The notes under the pieces were generated by a model, which worked only from the letters and a program-made list of their open reading frames with translations, was not told the DNA's origin and made no database searches. DNA of 64,000 nt, taken from the NCBI GenBank assembly GCA_013423385.1, contig BLZA01000021.1, positions 620,001 through 684,000 of the forward strand, written 5' to 3'. Position numbers and translations under genes: made by a program. The stretch's first letter is position 1, and every line of letters begins with the position of its first letter. Shown piece by piece: positions 35,529 through 44,781 of this stretch. Source of the stretch: Naganishia liquefaciens (taxonomy: Eukaryota > Basidiomycota > Tremellomycetes > Filobasidiales > Filobasidiaceae).

Positions 35529-37504
35529 CTACAACTTGGCTTCCCGCATCAACTGCGCCTCTCGCTGCTTGATGAGCGCGTTTCGCTCCTGCAGCAACGG
35601 AACCCGCTTTAATTCTTGCTTTCCGATCTGCTGCAAATGCACCTCGTCCGGGCCCTGCATTGCGCGTCAGCTCCGCATGAAGGAAAGCAAAGTGGATGGG
35701 ACTTACGTCGGCGTATCGCAGCGTTCGTAGACCCGCGTACATTTGGGCGAGTGGCTGATCTTGGCTGATACCTTCGGCGCCGAAAGACTGCATGGCTCGG
35801 TCAACGACACGCAAGGCCATCGAGGGAACCGTAAACTAGCGTTCCAGGCGAATCAGCACGCGACGCCGATATTTGCGCCGACAAACAAGCATTTCCGCAT
35901 ACCTTGGCAACACCGATATCCTTCATGGCGCCCTTGGGCCTGGCCACGTCGATCTGATGCGCGGCCGTGAGCACAAGCAGTCGCGCCTGATCGATCTCTG
36001 CCCGAGACTTGGCAATCTCGGTCAAGATGGTGCCTGAGGGAGCCCTCGGATCAGGCAAGGTAGTCGACCAAGATGACGATTCCCAAAACATACCGTGCTC
36101 TCGAAGGTACTTGCCAAACGTCTTTCGCACTGGGTCGCTGACCCGGGTCAGCATCATGTCGAGCGCGCGCTGTGCGGAACCGATGGAACGCATGCAGTGG
36201 TGGATTCGGCCGGGACTGGTAATGCGAATGAGTAAGCTCGAAGGCGGCAAAGACTTATAGCGCCGTCGCCCACCCGAGTCGTCCTTGAATGATCTGACAG
36301 ACGACAATTTAGCTTATTGCCTCAGATCGCTCGCGATCGCCGACACTCACCTCGAATCCACGTCCCCATCCACCGACGATACATTCCTTTTCATCCAACA
36401 CGACATTGTCATACAGCACCTCGCAGTGGCCCTCGGGCGCATCGTCATAGCCAAACACCTTGAGCGGCCTGACGACCTTGACGCCCTTTGTGCTCGGCGG
36501 AATGAGCACGATCGTGTGTCGCTTGTGCGGCGACGGGTTCTCCGGGTCGCTTAGGCCGATGAGGATGTGGATCTTGTTGCGCGGGTCTCCGGCGCCGGAA
36601 ATCCACTGCAAGGGAGGGAAAGCGGGGATAAAAAGATGAGTGGCCTGGCCCGGTGCAGGCTCCCACTGCCAAGACGTACCCATTTCCTGGCATTGACAAT
36701 GACCTTGCCGCCTTCCTTGCGAATACTGCCCCTCAAATTGGTCGCATCAGAGGAAGCCACTATCGAGGAACCCGTCAGTTTTTTACAGTTCAGGTGACCT
36801 ACAGTATGCCGGAGCGCACTCACCGCCAAACTCGGTCATGGCAAAGCTGCTTCGAATTTCGCCGTTCAAAAGTGGCGTCAGGTACTTTGCCTGCTGTTCC
36901 GGGTTACCGTATCGCGCAAAGACTTCCATGTTGCCCGTGTCTGGCGCGGCGCAGTTGGTCGCCTGGGGAGCGACGAGAGGGGCGTGTCCCATGATCTCGC
37001 AAAAGACGGCATACTGACGGGGTGAGGGTGTTGTAAGCACGGGCTTCCGAGACTCGCAAACTCGGTTGCACTCGGCGGGCCATGACGTACCTCCAAGTTG
37101 GTCAAGTCGACGCCGTGCTCCGGGTAGTGCTGTTTACTCAGGAACAAGTTCCACAAGCCCCGTGCCTTTGCCTTCTTCTTGAGGTCCTCCATGACAGGGA
37201 CGACAGTCGCCCATCGTTTCTCGAACGGATGTTCGGGGATCTGGGCGTGGTAGAGGTGTTCGGCGGGAAGACATTCGTTCTGCAACGCGTGCCGGATGAG
37301 CAGGGAATAGGGTGAATGAAGGGAAGTATGACGTACTTTGACGAAATCAACGAGGTTGGCGAGGAGGTCCTTGGCATAGGCGGAGAACCTGATCTCGATC
37401 TGGGAAGCGGGATTAGCAAAGCCCGGATCCCGCGGTGTCGAGAGGGAGCTCACCAATGACCAGGTCGAAGGGGGGATGAACTCGGTGACAGGGTGAAGCG
37501 ACAT
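35529..37504 (-). CDS. acyl-CoA dehydrogenase, ACAD10/11-like, with peroxisomal-type AKL C-terminus
   Basis: FAD-dependent acyl-CoA dehydrogenase of the long-chain/branched ACAD10-11 branch. Several short introns; exon 1 is 37454-37504. In order: [68 protein letters not shown], a beta-domain with [12 protein letters not shown] and [16 protein letters not shown], then [40 protein letters not shown] and a family-typical GPDEVH. The last residues are MREAKL-stop; AKL is a functional variant of the SKL peroxisomal signal (PTS1). No kinase or hydrolase domain is fused, unlike animal ACAD10. Location is inferred from the tripeptide only. Confidence 0.87.
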
Positions 37505-37937
37505 GGTGTGGATGCGATGGATGGCCAGGCCTTGCAGATACGCTGACGGCCGCCAGGCTTTGCACTTTTATAAGGTGGCGCGTAGGATATACCCCACCCA
37601 CGTCTAACCGGCGTGTAACGATACCCGTCCCGAACCCGCGCGGACAAGTCCGGGGTGACTCACCAGGCGGCCGCGGCGGACTGCAGCTTTTGCTTGTCCG
37701 CTGGGTTTTCGCGCTCGTCGATCGCAGGGCGAGGTGTTTCATGTTGCAACTCGTCGAACAGGCAGGCCACACACACACAAGGGCTGTCTTTCCAAGGGAT
37801 TGCCAGACACCCGACATCAACGCATTCTCCCAGACCCCACCCGACACCGCCGCAACTCTCAACATGCAAGTTCTCATGCGGCTCCGCTTTGACAGGCCAT
37901 ACTGACGCCTTTCCCCTTCGCCAGGGATTTCTCCGGA
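37505..37937. promoter_or_regulatory. divergent promoter, dehydrogenase / Tim9
   Basis: 433 bp between opposite start codons. A short (CA)n run lies near 37767. Nothing else supported. Confidence 0.4.
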
Positions 37938-38395
37938 ATGTCGCCCGCCGAACAGGCTCACATGAGCAAGGCACGTCCCGTCCTCGCTACCCTGCGTTAT
38001 TTTCCTGACCTTCTCCTCCTCTTGCTCAGATCATTGAAAAGAAGCAAATGCAGGACTTTATGAAGCTCTACTCGGGCCTCGTCGAGCGATGCTTTATGAG
38101 CTGCGCCCAGGACTTTACGAGCAAGGCGCTCACCGCCAAAGAGGTGCGTGTTTTCTCTGGGTTCTGTCTTTTTACAAGGCGAGTGAACTGAATGGGGACT
38201 CTGTTGTGCGCGCTCCACAGGGCACTTGCGTGCAGAACTGTACCGACAAGTTCCTCAAGCACAGTGAACGTGTCGGCGCGCGTTTCGCCGAACACAACGC
38301 CGGTGAGTGTCTTTTTTGGCCTGGATTTGCTGACGAGGGAGCTCATGACTCTATCTGGGCGTGTGACGTATCTAGAGCAAATGCAGGGTCGTTAG
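37938..38395 (+). CDS. TIM9: mitochondrial intermembrane-space chaperone Tim9
   Basis: Small Tim protein that with Tim10 escorts hydrophobic precursors to TIM22. Exons 37938-37970, 38030-38143, 38221-38302 and 38376-38395 give 82 residues. Twin CX3C motifs are present (CFMSC and CVQNC) separated by 15 residues; [19 protein letters not shown] before them is the Tim9 signature. Intron 1 has a GC donor. The last coding exon is only 20 nt including the stop. Confidence 0.92.
37971..38029 (+). other. GC-AG intron in TIM9
   Basis: Donor AAG|GCACGT, acceptor CTCAG. The GT four bases inside would create a stop just after the junction. Confidence 0.75.
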
Positions 38396-38708
38396 AGGTG
38401 CAATCACGCAGGTCCGGCTCGCTCATCCGATTCTCGTGGCAACATTATGTATCAGCATTATTCGTGGACCCCTCCCGCACTCCGTGTATCATGTCTAGAA
38501 CAGAAGAAAAGAAAAGGTATTAGATGATAATACCTCACCTTACTCGAAGCTTGACTTGTTGCAAGTTACCTTGAGGACGGGCCGCGGAGAGGTCGGGCGT
38601 CCGAGGTGCACCAGACATTCGCGGTCCCGGTGCCCTGGTCGATGCGAGCTTGCCCACGATACGAAGCCAGACGAATTATTCTCATTGTATACACATTCTA
38701 GCACAATC
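38396..38708. other. convergent 3' intergenic region
   Basis: Between the stops of TIM9 and cyclophilin H. Nothing else supported. Confidence 0.4.
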
Positions 38709-39613
38709 CTACATCTCCCCGCATTCTGTACCCAACCACAAAAAGAGGTCAGCCAAGCCCCATCATTTACCGCTGCTTTATGCCTCCCTCGACGACTCAC
38801 CCACGATCCTTACCGGCAACCGGGGCCGGTCATTCACCCCCGTCGGGACGGCCTCGATCTTGCGTACGCTCAGCATGCTCTGTCCGTCATTGACGACGCG
38901 GCCAAAGACGACGTGCTTGCCGTCCAAAAAGTGCGTCTCGACCGTCGTAATGAAGAACTATTTCGATGGCGCGAGTGCACGGAGATCCATCACTCAAAGG
39001 CCCTCCCCTTGAACATGATCGAACGCACCTGACATCCGTTCGTATCCTTGCCGCTATTGGCCATACTCAGCAACCCCGGCTGCGTATGCTTGACGTTGAA
39101 ATTCTCATCGGCGAATTTCCCGCCATAAATGCTCCATGTACCCGTCCCGTCGCCGTTGATAAAGTCGCCGCCTTGGATCATGAACGTCGGGACAACTCTG
39201 TTGCGGAAAAGCGTTTGGAGCGTTAGCCGATGTAGTGTGGAGGGTAGGAAAAGGGAGGGAGGGCGTACCGGTGAAAGGTGGCATGCTTGTACCCCTGAGG
39301 TACACCGTTTACACTGTTCGATCATACAAACCGCATCAGCATGATCTGCCCACCGCGCAGTCTTCGACCATCCGACCACGCACCGCATCTCGCCCGTACA
39401 CAGCTGTCTGAAATTCTCCGCTGTCCTATCAATTTACACACGGCCATCAGCAAACCCAACCCCTCCATGCTGAACACGCGATGACAAGACCCACCTTGGG
39501 ACGATATCGTCAAACAATTCCATTTTGATCCGGGGAAGCTTGGTGTCTCCGATGGCGACATCGAAAAACACGATGGGCCGTGTGTGGCCTTTTGGTGGCT
39601 CGGGGATGGACAT
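38709..39613 (-). CDS. peptidyl-prolyl cis-trans isomerase, cyclophilin H type
   Basis: Cyclophilin closest to PPIH/USA-CYP of the U4/U6.U5 tri-snRNP. In order: [102 protein letters not shown], and the C-terminal CGEM. Active-site FHR, QGGDF, MANSG, FF and the LDGKHV histidine are intact. Five short introns, all with GT donors. The tail and the NGDGT loop favour PPIH over cytosolic cyclophilin A. Confidence 0.93.
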
Positions 39614-41230
39614 GGTGGGTGCTGGGGGCCAAGGGTTGTTAGTAGGAGGGAGTTGTGAACTCTTCTGCCATGATCACTCATTCTCGGACGGTCCGGATGA
39701 TCGACCGCGCGCGGGTGGAAATAAACGCGAAAAGGGCGGGCGCGAGATAGGAGAAAAGGAGGAAATGGGCGGACGGGCGGGGTGGTCTCTGGCTCGTACT
39801 GCAGGCTACGCGACATCTCACCCTGACTCATCATCGTGTCAACATCCTTGTCGAAGATGCATAAAGTTCGGTCTGGGCGATGAAACGGGTGGCAGTCTTT
39901 CCAGGAAAGGAATAAACGCACGCGTTGACTCGCAAGGGTTCCCTGCGTGCAGTGAGAGTGGGCTCGGTTGCCGAAGAGGGTGGGTGATGAGTGCAGAGGG
40001 CGGCGTGAGGGCGGTATTGCGCGAGGATGCGCGCAAAGACCATTTTTGTTCGGAGGGGGTGATGATCCGAGCCGGCTAAAGGGACCTTGGTTGATTGCGA
40101 ATGCCCATCGGCCCGCAAGAATTCAGATGACGTGGTGGTGGTGCGGTTCATTGCGCGTAGAGCACCTTTGTTGATAGTTTATTGTACCGGATGATACAAA
40201 CGAGATTATCCAAGGATTATTGTCCGAGCGCGAGGTCATCAAGGACGTCTAGCCTGACGGCGGTGCAGTCCCCCAAAACAAGCACATCTGCCCTGGTTAG
40301 CCTCGACGCGTTTCACCTGGCCACCTCGGCGCAGAGCAGCGCATATACAATACAAAGCGATCGCACGAATAGACGCGAACGGGCAAGAGGTGTGTAAATG
40401 AATGCACGGATATCTCTAGCATATAACATTGCGCTCGCAGAATTGCAAGTGGCTGCAAACGGAAGCAATGTCTGCTCGAGTATCGCGACGGTGCTGCGAC
40501 TCGCCGCACTCGCGTTTTGGCTGCGTTTTGGCTGGGGAATCCGCAATGTTCACGTTGCACCACGTTTTGCGTTCACGCAAACGGCTGCGAATGGCTGAGA
40601 GGTCTATCAAAGGATGCACAGATTTCTACAGAGTATGCACGGGCATCGTACGGTGGAAGTCAAATGAGCATACGGAACCAACGACTACTCGGGCTGCGGA
40701 GAGCATGTTATCGGCCTGGACCAGAGAGGGTAAGAGCATAACATCATCATAAACTTTCGTCAAAGCAGAGTTGTTCGTCGGCATAGCTGGAGTGACCCAT
40801 CATCCTGCCAAGGATGACGACTCTCAATGTTTAACAAAACCTCGAGAAATGGCCGGCGGGAAGCGGCCTCGAATGTGTTGAATGCCTTGACCGAGCAACT
40901 CTCCTCTTTGCGGGCAAAGATGAACTCCAAAGCCGACTCCGGAGTTCATCAAGTAAGCCGGACAACCCCTCACTTCCAACTTGCATTCGAGCTTGGTTTG
41001 TATGTGATTGAACGGCTTTGCTGATTCAAGTCATTCCTGACTCATAGATCTGAAGGCACACCGGGTCGAGGGTATATACTATGGCTATGGGCGCCCACGA
41101 GCAGGCTACAAGCGAGTGAAATTGACAAAAACAAGAGTACGAAGCAAAGAGTGTCGTCGGCCCAGCCGATGTGTATGATGCAAAAAGTCATCCATCCATC
41201 TATCCATCCATCCATCGGTCCATCCATCCA
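39614..41230. other. 1.6-kb region with no confident gene
   Basis: Contains the cyclophilin promoter and then mostly non-coding sequence. At 40827 an ATG opens MFNKTSRNGRREAASNVLNA, a short helical frame ending at a GTAAGC donor-like site at 40953, with a possible acceptor near 41030; too weak to call. A perfect 10-bp inverted repeat and a CATC repeat are listed separately. Confidence 0.4.
40919..40950. repeat. perfect 10-bp inverted repeat, 12-nt spacer
   Basis: GATGAACTCC at 40919-40928 and its exact reverse complement GGAGTTCATC at 40941-40950. Confidence 0.8.
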
Positions 41231-41232
41231 TC
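41189..41232. repeat. CATC tetranucleotide repeat abutting a stop codon
   Basis: Imperfect (CATC)n with CTATC and CGGTC interruptions. On the coding strand it is a TGGA repeat beginning at the TGA stop of the desaturase. Confidence 0.85.
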
Positions 41233-42820
41233 ACTTGCCCGTCCTGCGCCTCAAGCCGCGCCTCTTGACCTCGGCATCAGATCCATAGCCGCGCTCCACC
41301 GCCTCGTCCATCAACTCGTCCATCGCCGCGTCCGCCGCATCCACTAACCGCACGACATCGTCATCGTCACCCGGACTGGTGGTGGTACGACACGCCGCCC
41401 ACACGCGCTCGGCGATTCGTTCGCCCTTGACACCGCTCGCGCGCTTCGCACGGCTCCACATCCCGATCCGCGGGTCCGTGATGAATTGCCATGTCACGCG
41501 CGGCCAGGACGGGTGCGCCGGCAAGGGGGCGTAGAATTCGTGGGCGAGGGCGTGCAAAGCCGGAAGACGGGTCCACGGGATGGAGGGGAAGTCGTGGTGT
41601 TCGTTGTGATAGCCGACCTGAAGGAAGGGGGGGGGGGAAGGGGCAAGGGTTGTTCGGTTAAGCCCGCGCCGCGAGGCAGAAGGTGCCGTGGGGGGGGGGG
41701 GAGCTCACATTGTAGCACAGCGCGTTCAGCCATCCGTAGTAACTCGTCGTTTCCTGACTGAGCTCGCGAATGCCCTCGAGCCCGTCCTGGACATCGGCAT
41801 TACGTTGGGCGCCTTGAACGACGGCAACGTCCTTGTCGCCCGCCATCAGGTAATGCTCGGCGATGAAATGCCCGGCGCACGGGTGCAGGCTTCCGGCGAA
41901 AAAGGAGCTCATCAGGAGGTAGAAGAGCGAGTACCAGCCCCAGGCGTGGACGATGAGTGCGTCGGCGGCGAGGATGAGGACGAGGTTGAGGGCATGGTAC
42001 AGGGTCGGCCGTTGGGAGCGGATGAACCCGGGGCGGAGGGCGTAAAACAGGATTTGAAACGTGGCGAAAAAGGTCTTGCCGGCGACATTGTTGAGCACGA
42101 TCGCTTCCCATTTACTCGGCAAGTCGGTATCGATCCCGTCCTCGCCGAGAAACTTGTGGTGCTCAATGTGGTAGCCCTTGAACGCCATGGCGTACGGCAC
42201 GCCAATGGCCACGTTGGCGACCATGGCCAACACTTTATTGGGCAAGATGCGCTTGAACGCGAGATTGTGCGTAATCTCGTGAATGGCCAAGAAAATGTTT
42301 TGGTTGGCCGTCCCGCCGACGGCATAGCTCACGAGCAGGAATTTCCACGACAAGGGCCACGTCGTGCGCAGCGTGTACGCCGTGGCGAGCTGGATGGCCA
42401 AGACGAGCGCGACACAGGGCGCCGTCCAGCGCGTGTAGCCCATCAACTGACGTACCTCGGGATGCGCCTTGAGGATCGCTTTCCGGCGCGAACGGTGCGG
42501 CTCCTCGGTCAGCATCCAGAGGAAATCGTTGGGGTCTTGCGGCATGGCGGCGGCGGCGGTGCGCGGGGTGTCGATGTAGCTTGATCGGTCGGACATGGGA
42601 GCCGGGGTGTTGACGGCTGCGTCGTCCTCGGATTCGGCGCCGCTCGTGAGGGAAGGCGTGGCGGAGCCTGCGCGGGCGCCAGGGATGTGTGTCCTCACGG
42701 CGGCGGGAGGAAACGGCGTTTCTGCGCCGCCGAGGAGGGAGTAGTCTGGCGGGAGGGGGGGAGGGGTCAGCCGGGGGGCGGTGACGAGGGGGAAGAGGGA
42801 AGGGACAGACCTATGGACAT
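41231..42820 (-). CDS. sphingolipid Delta4-desaturase, DES1 type
   Basis: Membrane di-iron enzyme that desaturates dihydroceramide, an early step to glucosylceramide, in the ER. Exons 42811-42820 (10 coding nt), 41709-42745 and 41231-41617 give 477 residues. N-terminal DES lipid-domain signature FLWMLTEEPHRSRRKAIL; several membrane helices; His boxes HEITHN, HIEHH and, across the second intron, GYHNEHHDFPSIPW. LHPCAGHFIAEHY is also family-typical. The first about 65 residues are an extra Ser/Ala/Pro-rich stretch. The second intron (41618-41708) has long C runs near both ends on the coding strand. Confidence 0.93.
41618..41708 (-). other. desaturase intron with poly-C tracts at both ends
   Basis: On the plus strand, G runs occur near 41629-41638 and 41691-41701, directly beside acceptor and donor. 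The intron is needed to join CYN to VGYHNEHHD in frame. Confidence 0.8.
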
Positions 42821-43052
42821 GGTTTGTTGTGGGTTCGTGGTGGGGCCGACTCGGGTGGATGCCCTCGCCTGGATGACCAGGACTCGCTATAATCGTCCTC
42901 GTCCTCGTCGTCGCTCCACTCGTTTGACGCGCGCTCGATCAATTTGCATCCGCGCGCGCGCCGGCCGGAGTGGAATGAATCGCATCGGTGAATCGGTTGC
43001 ATCCATTCCACCCATCCTATACCATCCACAACTGCCACCTGTCCGCCCAGTC
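42821..43052. promoter_or_regulatory. divergent promoter, desaturase / low-complexity protein
   Basis: About 230 bp between opposite start codons. No specific motif. Confidence 0.4.
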
Positions 43053-44027
43053 ATGCTCCGCCCTCCACCACCCTCCTCACCGCTCACAACACCCGCCAAG
43101 CCCCCGCCCGGCACCGGCACCGGCCGCCACCAGGGCCCGTCCACCGCGTTTCCGCCCCCGCTCGGCTCGTCCTCGCCGCCCATCTCATCCCCGACATCCT
43201 ACCGCGACCACGCGTCATTCACCTCGGACCCGTCGTCGTCTCGGTCGTCGTCGTCCCGCGCGCACAGCTCGGCGGGACTGTTTGCCGCCCGGGCGAGAGC
43301 CACATGCACGGGCACGGGCACGGGCACGCCGTCCGGGTACGTCGTCGAGGGATCGCGATACGGCCCGCGGCCTAGTTTGCGCAAGGCGACGACCGGGTTC
43401 ATGACGGCCGCGGTGGATGAGCCTGCCGTCGCCGCCACGACCACGACCACGAGCACGGGGTACCTCCTGCACCGACCTTTAGCCGTCAGACATGCATCCG
43501 AGCGCACCATCCCGCGCTCGATCCCCAACGTTTCCTCTGCCGTGGCAACCACCACGACCCTGGGCGACTCCCTGCCCGGTACCATGTGGAAAGGGAAATT
43601 CCGGCAACGTGTGCTCGCGGTTTCGCAAAAGAGACGCGATGGCAGGGACCGGAAGCGGCGGCGGAATACGGCGGCGGCGGGCGAGGGTGGAGGTGAGAGG
43701 GACGGCGGCGGCGGCGGCGGCGGCGAGCGCGAGTTGCCGGATGCGAGCGGGGAGAGTGCGTCCGCGAGCGATGCCGAAGCCGAGGCAGAGCATGAAGAGG
43801 TACGACGAACGTTTGTCTTCCCCCCCTCCCCTCCCCCGCCCTTTGCCCTAACCCCCTTTCTGACCCGCCTCATTTCCTCCCGCTGCGCGCAGATCTTCCG
43901 CCGCATGATCCAAAAAGAACACCGCCAACGCACACACACCATGGCACGCTCCTACGACGTCCACGTCGGCGGCTCCGATCCAGCCGTATGGGAAGCCGAC
44001 GTCCGTGATGCCGAACGCGATGGCGCA

Positions 44028-44070
<43 letters not shown>

Positions 44071-44465
44071 TTGCAGATGACGACCACGGAACGCCCGAAC
44101 GACCATTATCATCATCGGCACCGCAGTGGCAGTACCGCAGCACGACGAAACCCTCCCGGGCCGACACCGGCGCGGAAGACGAGTCCCAGCGTGAGCTTGC
44201 GCAGCTGTTGCTCGAGCAAGAAGAGGAAGAGTACGCCCGGATCGAGGCGTACGCCTCGGAGGTGCTCATGGATCCGCCCCTGCCCCTGCCGCTGCCGCCG
44301 CCGCCGCCGCCGCCGCAGCAGCAGCAGCAGCAGCAAGAATCGGACGTAGAGTTCCCCGCGTCGATGGATACGCCTGGTGGGCTGCTCGGCGTCGAGATGG
44401 AAGGGTTCACGTGGGAGGATGCGCCGCTGAGTGATGAGGAAGGTGGGGATATCGAGATGACGTAG
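43053..44465 (+). CDS. low-complexity protein of unknown function
   Basis: I do not recognise the family. Exons 43053-43799 and 43893-44465 give 439 residues. The first 150 residues are Pro/Ser/Thr-rich. A more ordered basic segment MWKGKFRQRVLAVSQKRR is followed by an Ala/Glu stretch, then IFRRMIQKEHRQRTHTM, SDPAVWEADV, a 14-residue poly-Asp, the acidic helical LLLEQEEEEYARIEAYASE, poly-Pro/poly-Gln, and an acidic tail ending DIEMT. The dispersed W, basic and acidic-helix blocks look conserved-protein-like, so I think it is expressed. The intron is phase 0 and 93 nt without a stop, so retention would insert 31 residues. Confidence 0.6.
44028..44069 (+). repeat. (GAC)14 microsatellite in coding sequence
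   Basis: Encodes 14 consecutive Asp in the protein above. Copy number is likely polymorphic. Confidence 0.9.
44293..44335 (+). repeat. (CCG)n(CAG)n microsatellite in coding sequence
   Basis: CCG units switch directly to CAG units, giving poly-Pro followed by poly-Gln. Confidence 0.9.
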
Positions 44466-44781
44466 CCCGAGGGGGAAAACGGGCCGAGGGTGATGGGTGT
44501 GGGAGTGGGATAGCGTCCGTCTGTGTGACCGTCCACAGTGCAGCAGGACAGGCCGCGTGGCTCGACGCGGTTCCCATGCTCGGCAAACTGGCTTCAGGCA
44601 CGGCTCCTTGCAGAATAGCAATGTTCGAGGGTCGAGGCAACATCTCACGTTGAAATGCATCAATCCATTTATATTAATACACAGATGCTGCCGAAAATGC
44701 TGTCACGAATACCCCATGCCCTTTGTTCAAGACTGGTGCCCTTCCACCCATCCGTGCCACGTCATCTTCGACACCCACCCC

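Noticed and set aside
34700-35572. 290-codon plus-strand open frame
   Set aside because: Overlaps the Ada3 start and non-coding upstream sequence; composition is random-like and no domain is visible.
39525-40079. 184-codon plus-strand open frame
   Set aside because: Its first part is antisense to cyclophilin H exon 1 and the rest has no protein-like pattern.
40220-40300. short minus-strand frame reading ADVLVLGDCTAVRLDVLDD, reminiscent of an Sm-like tail
   Set aside because: No upstream exon with an Sm fold could be found, so the resemblance is probably chance.
41688-42584. 298-codon plus-strand open frame
   Set aside because: Antisense shadow of the desaturase, whose His boxes are on the other strand.
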